64,000 nt of DNA, taken from positions 1-64,000 of the forward strand of contig NZ_NJNQ01000006.1 of NCBI RefSeq assembly GCF_002742445.1. The letters run 5' to 3'. A program made the translations under genes and the position numbers. How positions within the stretch are numbered: the stretch's first letter is position 1; the number at the start of each line of letters is the position of its first letter. The DNA comes from Bifidobacterium sp. N4G05. GTDB taxonomy: Bacteria > Actinomycetota > Actinomycetes > Actinomycetales > Bifidobacteriaceae. Shown piece by piece: positions 43,031 to 50,783 of the stretch. The notes beneath the pieces are model-generated. The model was not told where the DNA came from and did no database searches. It worked only from the letters and a program-made list of their open reading frames with translations.

Positions 43031-44011
43031 CTAGCGTTTCGCAAACCACAGGTTAATCAGCGATCCACTAATCACCAACGCAACACCAATCCAAAACGGC
43101 ATTCCAAGCGCCACGCCCAACAGAACCGTGCTAGAAGCCGTGGAGAACAACGGCGTCGCATACGACCCAATCGCCAGCGTCTCCATGCTTCCGTGCAACA
43201 TGCCATATCCCCAACAGGCATATCCTCCCGCAATAGATGCGGCACAAGCAGCCAACGCAACATAACCACCAATCCCGGGCGCAGTCGCAGGCAGGCCTTC
43301 CCCCGAAGTGAAGTGAATCAACCATAACACAACAGCGACACAGCAGAAGAAAATCGTCGTGCCGTCGTATCCGTCGGACATTTTCGGCGTCACCGTCGCG
43401 TAAATTGCCCAAATGAAAGCCCCAGCGAAAGCCAAAGCATACGGAAGGGGGTTGCTGGAAATGTTACGCAACGCTTCATGAACGTTAAGACTTTCACCCC
43501 CTACCGCCATTGCGACGCCAATGGTCGCAACGATTGCACTAGGAAGCGCCTTCCAGACCGCACCTCGTTTATGTGAGACGGCCGCGGTCATCAGTACAAG
43601 CAATGTCGGCCATAAATAATTGACCAAACTGACCTCAACGGATTGTGCAGCTGTCGATGCGAGCCCGATCGATAGTGAGATTGACGCCTCGTATGCAACG
43701 AACATGATTCCGCAGATGATGAGATATTTGCGCGGCGCGCGACGGATTGGCGTCGGTTTACGCACGACCAGTAGCAGAATTCCGCCAACCGTGTAGATAA
43801 GCGCGGACCCGAGCGTTGCGCCGAACGATTCGGAAACCAGACGGACGAGTCCGGCCATGAAACCCCAAAGCACAATCGCAAGAAGGCCGATAACCGTGCC
43901 GCTATGTGCGATCGCATGGCCTTTGAGCGGACTGTAGGCATTGCCACGCTCGGGAGATTCCGGATTCGCAAGCTGCGGATGGAATTCAGGGTTCTTCTCG
44001 TTCGTACTCAC
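43031..44011 (-). CDS. YddG-like aromatic amino-acid exporter (EamA/DMT)
   Basis: A 326-residue, ten-helix member of the drug/metabolite transporter superfamily. YEASISLSIGLASTAAQSVEVSLVNYLWPTLLVL-type sequence (helices 3-4) and the AFIWAIYATVTPK region place it in the YddG branch, which exports aromatic amino acids and related molecules. A ~45-residue polar lead precedes helix 1. Start is uncertain: GTG at 44011 has TAACGT seven bases upstream (leaderless pattern), while the GTG at 44020 adds three residues. Substrate inferred only from family. Confidence 0.8.
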   Translation of the reverse strand: MSTNEKNPEFHPQLANPESPERGNAYSPLKGHAIAHSGTVIGLLAIVLWGFMAGLVRLVSESFGATLGSALIYTVGGILLLVVRKPTPIRRAPRKYLIICGIMFVAYEASISLSIGLASTAAQSVEVSLVNYLWPTLLVLMTAAVSHKRGAVWKALPSAIVATIGVAMAVGGESLNVHEALRNISSNPLPYALAFAGAFIWAIYATVTPKMSDGYDGTTIFFCCVAVVLWLIHFTSGEGLPATAPGIGGYVALAACAASIAGGYACWGYGMLHGSMETLAIGSYATPLFSTASSTVLLGVALGMPFWIGVALVISGSLINLWFAKR

Positions 44012-44042
44012 AAGTCTCACGTTACTGCATCCACGTCATACA

Positions 44043-44168
44043 TGTCCGATTCTGGAGAAACGGACATGTATGGCCTGCGTACGACACCTTATGTGTCCGT
44101 TTCTCCAGAATCGGACATGCAAACCACGGCACACACGTATTGTGTGTCTGATTCACCAGAATCGGACA
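44043..44168. repeat. Palindrome array, 3 copies, 51-bp period
   Basis: Copies start at 44043, 44094 and 44145. The first has TACATG-type flanks that extend its stem. It lies directly upstream of the YddG-like gene. A separate perfect hairpin TACGGCT-GAAG-AGCCGTA follows at 44176-44193. Confidence 0.92.
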
Positions 44169-44349
44169 ACTAAAGTACGGCTGAAGAGCCGTAGACGTCG
44201 TACGAGTGGAATATTCGGCGATAGCGGCATCACATCGGCACAGTGGCAACACCATGACAACGTTTAACCGCCCCCTGCAGTTGATCAGCAAACGGCATAA
44301 TCCAAAACGTTGAAACAAATATGATTTATAGCCTCGCCGTTGAAGCGTT

Positions 44350-44423
44350 TGGAGCGGATGACGGGAGTCGAACCCGCCTCTAAAGCTTGGGAAGCTTTCG
44401 TTCTACCGATGAACTACATCCGC
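44350..44423 (-). tRNA. tRNA-Gly (CCC)
   Basis: On the minus strand a 7-bp acceptor stem GCGGATG/CATCCGC, D-arm GTAGTTCATCGGTAGAAC, anticodon stem AAAGC/GCTTT with loop TTCCCAA (anticodon CCC, reading GGG), T-arm GGCGGGTTCGACTCCCGTC, and an encoded CCA after discriminator T. Confidence 0.93.
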
Positions 44424-44731
44424 AAAAAGCGTGCCTTTTGGACACAATCATTTAGTCTAGCATGCATTCGCAGCATTCATGACCGTCGACCGATATTCGA
44501 TACCGTCACCCATTTGCCAAATCGCACATCAATCAACACGCAACAGCCACAACAGCATTAATGTCACTTGTCAGCTGATATCAGAATATTCATGCAATAC
44601 ATCACAACAGGAAACAACCACGGAAAACCACGGAAAACCACAGGAAACAGCTACAATTCGTAACAGAATCAGCAGAATCCTATGCAATCACACATGACTT
44701 GCGCAACGCGCACATTGCAATCGCACATCGA
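44424..44731. other. Gene-free stretch with a short tandem repeat
   Basis: No supported gene between tRNA-Gly and htpX. CGGAAAACCA is repeated twice in tandem at about 44621-44640, with partial copies on each side. The tRNA promoter should lie in its first 60 bases, but no clear boxes were identified. Confidence 0.6.
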
Positions 44732-45814
44732 TCAGCGACCATACCCGCCTTGCACGGGATTCTGCGAATAATCTCGTGAATAACCCCCGCCAGAGTATAC
44801 CCCCGAACCGGCACCGGCACCAGAGATACCCCCATTCTGCCGACGAATATCCGCCGAAGCATACCCGCTCGTCGCATAACCGCCAGCCAAATAGCCGGAC
44901 TGCACGCCCTGCGCCTTCATCTCCTGACTCATCTGCATCAACCGGGCAATACGATCCTCAGTCGCCGGATGCGTGGAAAACAGGCGAGAAAAACCTTCCG
45001 CAGAGAACGGATTCGCAATCATCATCGCAGCAACCGACTGCGTACCGGCAGTCTTCTGCATCGGCATCGCCTCAGCGCCGTTCGAAATCTTATTCAATGC
45101 GGATGCGAGCGCCTCCGGATCTTCCGTAAGCATGGAACCATCTTCGTCAGCATCATATTCTCGCGTACGCGAAATCGCCATCTGAATAAGCGAAGCGGCA
45201 ATCGGCGCAAGAATCGTGCTCAACAACACGCCCAGCAATCCAAGACCATTAGAAGACGAGTCATTACGATCATCGCGCGAATTGCCACCACCGAAATACA
45301 TGAGCGAATAGCCAAGATACGAAATGACCGTCGCCATTGCGGACGCGATCGCAGACGTCAGAATATCGTGATTGTACACGTGCATAAGCTCGTGCCCAAG
45401 TACGCCGCGAATCTCGCGTTCGTTCAGCATCTGCAGAATACCCTGCGTGCAGCAGACCGCCGCATGACGTTCATTGCGTCCCGTTGCGAACGCATTGGGG
45501 CTCATGGTTGGGGCGATATAAATACGCGGCATCGGCTTGCCCGCCTTCGCCGACAGTTCGCGCACAATTTTGTACAGTACCGGCGCTTCCTGCTCGCTGA
45601 CTTCCTGCGCATGCATGGATGCAATCGCAAGTTTGTCGGAAAACCAGTAGGATGCGAACGTTGAGCCAAGTCCGATGAGAATGTAGATACCAAGCGTACG
45701 CTGGTCGCCACCGGTCGCCCACCAAATGAGCATGATGACGCCCCACATCAACGCGAATAACAGCGTTGTCTTCAAGCCATTGCAATGGCCATGCACCCGC
45801 AATTTGCCGTTCAT
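44732..45814 (-). CDS. htpX: Membrane zinc metalloprotease HtpX
   Basis: A 360-residue M48-family protease that degrades misfolded membrane proteins. Two N-terminal helices (TLLFALMWGVIMLIWW, YILIGLGSTFASYW) are followed by RNERHAAVCCTQG and the zinc motif GVLGHELMHVYNHD near residue 140, then two more helices and REYDADEDGS with the third zinc-ligand Glu. A Gly/Tyr/Ser-rich tail of about 45 residues (GGISGAGAGSGVYSGGGYS) is an addition to the standard ~300 residues. TACGCT lies seven bases before the ATG at 45814, another likely leaderless start. Confidence 0.92.
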   Translation of the reverse strand: MNGKLRVHGHCNGLKTTLLFALMWGVIMLIWWATGGDQRTLGIYILIGLGSTFASYWFSDKLAIASMHAQEVSEQEAPVLYKIVRELSAKAGKPMPRIYIAPTMSPNAFATGRNERHAAVCCTQGILQMLNEREIRGVLGHELMHVYNHDILTSAIASAMATVISYLGYSLMYFGGGNSRDDRNDSSSNGLGLLGVLLSTILAPIAASLIQMAISRTREYDADEDGSMLTEDPEALASALNKISNGAEAMPMQKTAGTQSVAAMMIANPFSAEGFSRLFSTHPATEDRIARLMQMSQEMKAQGVQSGYLAGGYATSGYASADIRRQNGGISGAGAGSGVYSGGGYSRDYSQNPVQGGYGR

Positions 45815-45928
45815 GGTCACTAGCGTAGAAACGGAGCCTGAGTTTTTGCTGGATATGTGCTGGAGACTGGACTGCGGAAAGGACTAGGGGGCAGTTGCGG
45901 AAGTTCGCATACTCAGCTTCTCCCCGGA

Positions 45929-46002
45929 TGTCCGATTCACCAGAAACGGACAAGTACGGGATAAAAAAGCGTCTTGGGTGTCCGATTCACCAGAATCGGA
46001 CA
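45929..46002. repeat. Palindrome array, 2 copies, 50-bp period
   Basis: Copies start at 45929 and 45979. The second is extended by GCGTCTTGGG on the left and CCCAAGACGC on the right into a stem of about 21 bp; on the minus strand it is followed by TTTTTTATCCC, so it should terminate the reductase transcript encoded at 46058-47527. Confidence 0.92.
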
Positions 46003-46057
46003 CCCAAGACGCATGAAAAAGCCTGAAACCTATCGGACCGGACTCCAAACACCCGCC

Positions 46058-47527
46058 TTAGGCGTGAGCCAGGGCGCGCATCTGCTCCGGATCGATGACC
46101 TTCTTGTGCTCGCGACCTTCCTTCGCACCCTCAGCGCGTTCGAACGCGTCAATCTTCTTCCAACCGGCAAAGTCGATCGGCTTGACACCGCGCGACTCCA
46201 GCAGTCGGTCGATGGACTCCGGATCACGATCAGCGGCCACACGACCACCCTCGGCAGCCTTCGACAGATCTTCCAGCATGTTGGTCACGATCAGCAACGC
46301 GTCGGACTTGGTGGAACCGATCAAACCAACCGGACCGCGCTTCGCCCAACCGGTCGCATACAGACGCTCACGCACCTCAACCGCAGCATCCGCACCATCA
46401 GCTCCAGCCTCAGCAGCAACGGTGATGCGTCCGTCACCGTTCGCGTTCGCCAGATGCGCGTGACGCTCGTCGTACGCGATGCCCGGCGCGGTGGCCGGCT
46501 TGTAGCCGATCGCATGGTACACGGCCTGCACCGGATACTCTTCAAACTCGCCGGTGCGGCTCATCTTGCCGTCAGCCGACGTTTCGGTCTTCTCCACGCG
46601 AATGCCAACGACCTTGCCGTCCTCACCCAACACTTCGACCGGCGCGGAATTGAAGTGCACATAATACTTGCGATCAGCCGGATTACCCTCGTAATCCACG
46701 TCACCGTCATCTTCCATGTCTTCCGCCATCTCACGAATCGTGAACAGCTCTTCGACCATCTGACGGGTCAGCTTGTCTTTGCCGGCCTCTTCAATCGTGT
46801 CTTCATCCAAATCGAAATCGTCTTCGTTGATGATCAGCTGCACTCCCGGCAGCTTCTCCATCTCGCGCAATTCCTGCACGGAGAACTTGGCTTGCGCCAC
46901 ACCGCGACGAATAAACAGGTGCAGCACGCGAGCCTTGTTCGCCTTGATGCCCTCGTACACATTGTCTGGAATATCAGTACGTTCCTTCAGATCGTCGGCA
47001 TTGCGCATGAGTTCGCGCGCCACATCCATGGCCACGTTGCCGCCGCCGATCACGGCGACTTCCTCAGCTGCAAGCGGCCATTCGCGAGCGCCGGTCGGAT
47101 AACCGTCGTACCATTCCACAAACTTGGCTGCGCCATACACGCCATCCAGGTCGGCACCCGGCAGTCCAAGTGGCTTGTCCTCAACGGCACCGGTGGCGAA
47201 CAGCACGGCATCGTAACGTTCAAGCAGCTCGTCGAGGGTCACGTCCTTGCCGAATTCCACGTCGCAATACAGGTGGATGTCGGGGTTGTCGAGTGTCTTT
47301 TCGAGTGCCGACGCGATGAATTTGATGGACGGGTGGTCGGGGGCCACGCCGTAGCGCACCAGACCGAACGGCACCGGCAGCTTTTCGAACAGGTCGATGC
47401 GCGCGGCAGTACCGAGGCCAAGCTCCTCGCCGAGCTTCTTCAACTGGCGCAGGAAAATGTCGGAGGAGTAGACGCCTGCAGGGCCGGCGCCGATTACAGC
47501 AATACGAAGTTCATTAGTTTCAGTCAC
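46058..47527 (-). CDS. Ferredoxin/ferredoxin-NADP reductase (FprA type)
   Basis: A 489-residue FAD flavoprotein of the adrenodoxin-reductase-like FprA family that passes electrons between NADP(H) and ferredoxin. LRIAVIGAGPAGVYSSDIFLRQL is the FAD Rossmann site at the N-terminus, LPVPFGLVRYGVAPDH is a family hallmark, EEVAVIGGGNVAMDVAREL the NADP site near residue 160, and RGPVGLIGSTKSDA a later conserved block. Start is the GTG at 47527: TAGGCT lies seven bases upstream, and upstream codons in the longer frame look non-coding. Confidence 0.92.
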   Translation of the reverse strand: MTETNELRIAVIGAGPAGVYSSDIFLRQLKKLGEELGLGTAARIDLFEKLPVPFGLVRYGVAPDHPSIKFIASALEKTLDNPDIHLYCDVEFGKDVTLDELLERYDAVLFATGAVEDKPLGLPGADLDGVYGAAKFVEWYDGYPTGAREWPLAAEEVAVIGGGNVAMDVARELMRNADDLKERTDIPDNVYEGIKANKARVLHLFIRRGVAQAKFSVQELREMEKLPGVQLIINEDDFDLDEDTIEEAGKDKLTRQMVEELFTIREMAEDMEDDGDVDYEGNPADRKYYVHFNSAPVEVLGEDGKVVGIRVEKTETSADGKMSRTGEFEEYPVQAVYHAIGYKPATAPGIAYDERHAHLANANGDGRITVAAEAGADGADAAVEVRERLYATGWAKRGPVGLIGSTKSDALLIVTNMLEDLSKAAEGGRVAADRDPESIDRLLESRGVKPIDFAGWKKIDAFERAEGAKEGREHKKVIDPEQMRALAHA

Positions 47528-47667
47528 GCGCTCTAGCCTAATGCATTCCCTGCATTTGCGACAGGGGCGCTTATGCACTTTCTTACGACTTCTTCGCCTT
47601 GTTTTCTTCTGGTTTCGCCCTTTGGATTTTTAGGCCCGTCCCATTCGCAGCGTTTTCTGTTTTTGGA

Positions 47668-47793
47668 TGTCCGATTCTGCAGAATCGGACACGTGGGATA
47701 CCGAAACATGCACCTGCTTGTCCGATTCACCAGAAACGGACAAGCAAGACAACAAAACGCATGTTTGAATGTTCGTTTCTCCAGAATCGGACA
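47668..47793. repeat. Palindrome array, 3 copies, 51-bp period
   Basis: Copies start at 47668, 47719 and 47770. The second is extended by TGCT on the left and AGCA on the right. It lies in the 484-bp divergent gap between the reductase and the permease; the rest of that gap shows no gene. Confidence 0.92.
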
Positions 47794-48011
47794 TCTTTGC
47801 ACCGAACGAAAGGCACGGACCGTGACTGCTGACGCACTATGGGCAAAATATCAACGTTCGGTAACGGACGGTTCATATAATGTACGCGGCGTCCACGCAG
47901 AGGTAGCGATAATGGCGGTGATACGGCCCGCTTTCACGAAACAGCTTCCGCCGGAAAATTGCGACGTGCAGTCAAAAATAATAAAAGAAATCAGAGAAAA
48001 GAACTACTACT

Positions 48012-49511
48012 ATGAGTAACTCCAATACATCGTCAAACGCGACGCAGCAGTCGTCCGCGCAGAAGCAGGATAAAAGCGATGCTGGTTATGCGAAGGATTT
48101 GAAGCCGCGTCATATTCAGATGATTGCGATTGGCGGTTCCATTGGCACCGGCCTGTTTTTGGGTGCGGGCGGCCGTCTTGTGCAAGGTGGCGCGGGTCTT
48201 GCGATCGCATACGCGGTGTGCGGCATTTTCGCGTTCTTGATGGTGCGTGCGTTGGGTGAGCTTGCGATTCGCCGTCCGTCGTCGGGCGCGTTCGTTTCAT
48301 ATGCCCGCGAATTCCTGGGCGAGAAGGGCGCGTATGTGACCGGCTGGCTGTTCTTCCTGGACTGGTCAGTCACGGTTATGGCTGACATCACCGCCGTCGC
48401 CGTATATTTCCACTATTGGAAGGCGTTCCAGGGGGTGCCTCAATGGCTGATTGCCTTGTGCGCGTTGGCGTTGGTGTTCGTGTTGAATCTGCTGAGCGTG
48501 AAGATGTTCGGTGAGGCGGAATTCTGGTTCGCTGCTATCAAGGTGGCTACGATCATCTCGTTCATGGTCATTGCGATTTGGGCGATTGTCACGGGCGCTC
48601 CGGTTGGCGATGCGCATGCCGGTGTCGCGAACATCACCGACAATGGCGGCCTGTTCCCGAATGGTATCGCTCCAGTGTTCGCACTGACCCTCGGTGTAGT
48701 GTTCGCGTTCGGCGGTACCGAAATGGTTGGCGTGGCTGCAGGTGAGGCGAAGGACGCCGAAAAGGTGCTGCCGAAGGCCATTAATTCGATGATCATCCGT
48801 ATTTTCGTGTTTTACGTGGGTTCCGTGGTGCTTATGGCGCTGGTGCTGCCATACACCGCTTACTCGTCGAACGAATCTCCGTTCGTCACGTTCTTCTCCG
48901 GCATTGGCATTCCGCATGCCGGAGATGTGATTCAGGTTGTGGTGCTCACCGCGGCGCTTTCCTCCCTGAACGCTGGTTTGTATTCCACAGGCCGTACGCT
49001 GCGCTCACTGGCTGTGGCCGGCTCGGGTCCGAGGTTCGCCGCGCGCATGAACAAGCATCATGTGCCGTATGGCGGCATTATCATCACGTCTGCTCTTGGC
49101 CTAATCGGCGTGGTGATGAATGCGGTACTTCCTGCCGACGCGTTTGAGATCGTCATGAATCTGGCCGGCATCGGCATTGCCGGAACATGGGCGGCTATTC
49201 TCGTCACACATCTTGCGTTCTTGAAGAAGGTGAAGACCGGTGAGGAGATTCGCCCCGACTACCACATGCCGGGCGCTCCATACACGAATTACATTTCGCT
49301 TATCTTCTTCGCGGTTGTCGTGCTGTCGAATCTCACCAGCGCCGCCGGCCGTTGGACGCTCGCCATGTTCGTAGTGGTGGTCATCGCCATGGTTGCAGGC
49401 TGGTTCTACATGCGTGGCCGCATCAACGGCGATCTGATGGACGAAATGCTCGACGACAACGGCAACGACGTGCCTGACGTGCTTGAAACCACGGAAGTGC
49501 CGGGCAAGTAG
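48012..49511 (+). CDS. APC-family amino-acid permease
   Basis: A 499-residue importer of the same AAT branch as the protein at 5157. RHIQMIAIGGSIGTGLFLGAGG marks helix 1, FAFGGTEMVGVAAGEAKD the central substrate-site helix, and about twelve helices are evident. GRLVQGGAGLAIAYAVCG and the EAEFWFAAIKV block resemble AroP/ProY/LysP-type carriers, but the substrate is not fixed by sequence. A weak GAGAAAAG site precedes the ATG. A clear terminator follows, and the next gene is an asparaginase on the same strand, so a role in amide amino-acid uptake is conceivable. Confidence 0.88.
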   Translation: MSNSNTSSNATQQSSAQKQDKSDAGYAKDLKPRHIQMIAIGGSIGTGLFLGAGGRLVQGGAGLAIAYAVCGIFAFLMVRALGELAIRRPSSGAFVSYAREFLGEKGAYVTGWLFFLDWSVTVMADITAVAVYFHYWKAFQGVPQWLIALCALALVFVLNLLSVKMFGEAEFWFAAIKVATIISFMVIAIWAIVTGAPVGDAHAGVANITDNGGLFPNGIAPVFALTLGVVFAFGGTEMVGVAAGEAKDAEKVLPKAINSMIIRIFVFYVGSVVLMALVLPYTAYSSNESPFVTFFSGIGIPHAGDVIQVVVLTAALSSLNAGLYSTGRTLRSLAVAGSGPRFAARMNKHHVPYGGIIITSALGLIGVVMNAVLPADAFEIVMNLAGIGIAGTWAAILVTHLAFLKKVKTGEEIRPDYHMPGAPYTNYISLIFFAVVVLSNLTSAAGRWTLAMFVVVVIAMVAGWFYMRGRINGDLMDEMLDDNGNDVPDVLETTEVPGK

Positions 49512-49525
49512 TCGAAATCGCAAGC

Positions 49526-49561
49526 CATCTGGATTCAACCAGATATTGCTGAATCCAGATG
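49526..49561 (+). terminator. Hairpin after the amino-acid permease
   Basis: CATCTGGATTCA and TGAATCCAGATG form a perfect 12-bp stem starting 15 bp after the stop. The U-run is weak. Confidence 0.72.
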
Positions 49562-49731
49562 AATACAATGTGCGTCTGCAGTAATCGCACGCAATGAGCG
49601 CGGCAGACGCACGTACAATCGCAAGTAGTCGCACAATCGCGGGATGCAGGAATCCGGAATATCGGAATTCACTCATCCCGCAATCGCAAGCAAGTACTTA
49701 TCAAGTACCAAGCAATCGTAAGAAGGTGGCA

Positions 49732-50742
49732 ATGCGCATTCACATCACATATACCGGCGGTACCATCGGCATGATCGACTCTCCGAACGGTCTGATTCCG
49801 GGCGCCGACACTCGCGGATGGCTGTTCCGCCTGCTGGAGGACGCGCACATGGACGCAAGCCTGTTCACGTTCACCGAACTTGATCCGCTGATCGACTCAT
49901 CGAACGCGACGCCCGACAATTGGCAGACGATGGTTGATGACTTGCGTGCGCATCACGATGATGCCGACGCGTTCGTGGTGCTGCATGGCACCGACACGAT
50001 GAGCTATTCGAGCGCCGCGCTTTCGTACGCATTGGCCGATTTCGGCAAGCCGGTGATTTTCACGGGCTCGCAACATCCGCTCGGCAAAATCGAATCGGAT
50101 GCCACTGCGAATGTCACGGGCGCGCTGAACGCCGCGATGAGCGGACGATTCCACGGTGTGGGACTGTTTTTTGGACATCACCTGTTTGCCGGCAATCGCG
50201 TGAGCAAGTCGTCGAGTTGGGCGTTTGAAGGATTTTCGGCGCCTTCCGTCGGACCACTGGCTCGTACGGGCACGCCATGGCATTGGTATGCGGGTGACGC
50301 CGCTTCGACCGGTTACGGCTGGACGTCACCTCAACCTTACTCCCGTCATGATGTTGCCGTGATTGATATGGCGCCCGGCATTTCCGCAGCGCGATTGGAA
50401 GCGATGCTTACACCGCGTCCGGAAGCGGTATTGTTGCGCGCGTACGGCGTCGGCAATGTGCCGAGCGACGAGCCTGGACTGACCGACGTAATTGCCGACG
50501 TGCTACATGACGATGTTCCCGTCGTGATTGCATCGCAATGTCAGCAGGCGGAAGTGCTGCTCGGCCATTACGAGACGGGCGATGCGATCGCTCGCGCCGG
50601 CGCGATCGGATCCGGTGATATGACGCTGGAAGCCGCGTATGCGAAAATCATGTTCCTGCTGTCGCAAGGCGTGACCGGAGCCGACTTTGGCAAGTGGATG
50701 CGCGTATCGATCGCTGGAGAAATCTCGCCAAGCTCGTTGTAA
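49732..50742 (+). CDS. L-asparaginase (type I-like)
   Basis: A 336-residue amidohydrolase that splits asparagine into aspartate and ammonia. ITYTGGTIGMIDSPNGL at residue 5 contains the first catalytic Thr, and VVLHGTDTMSYSSAAL near residue 83 the second Thr-Asp pair; VIFTGSQHPLGKIESDA follows in the expected place. No signal peptide, so it is a cytoplasmic enzyme. AGAAGGTGG lies close before the ATG at 49732; the longer frame from 49594 is not preceded by a site. Confidence 0.9.
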   Translation: MRIHITYTGGTIGMIDSPNGLIPGADTRGWLFRLLEDAHMDASLFTFTELDPLIDSSNATPDNWQTMVDDLRAHHDDADAFVVLHGTDTMSYSSAALSYALADFGKPVIFTGSQHPLGKIESDATANVTGALNAAMSGRFHGVGLFFGHHLFAGNRVSKSSSWAFEGFSAPSVGPLARTGTPWHWYAGDAASTGYGWTSPQPYSRHDVAVIDMAPGISAARLEAMLTPRPEAVLLRAYGVGNVPSDEPGLTDVIADVLHDDVPVVIASQCQQAEVLLGHYETGDAIARAGAIGSGDMTLEAAYAKIMFLLSQGVTGADFGKWMRVSIAGEISPSSL

Positions 50743-50783
50743 ACGCTTCCCCAAAGCGCCGCGCATGACACCACTCCCCGCAA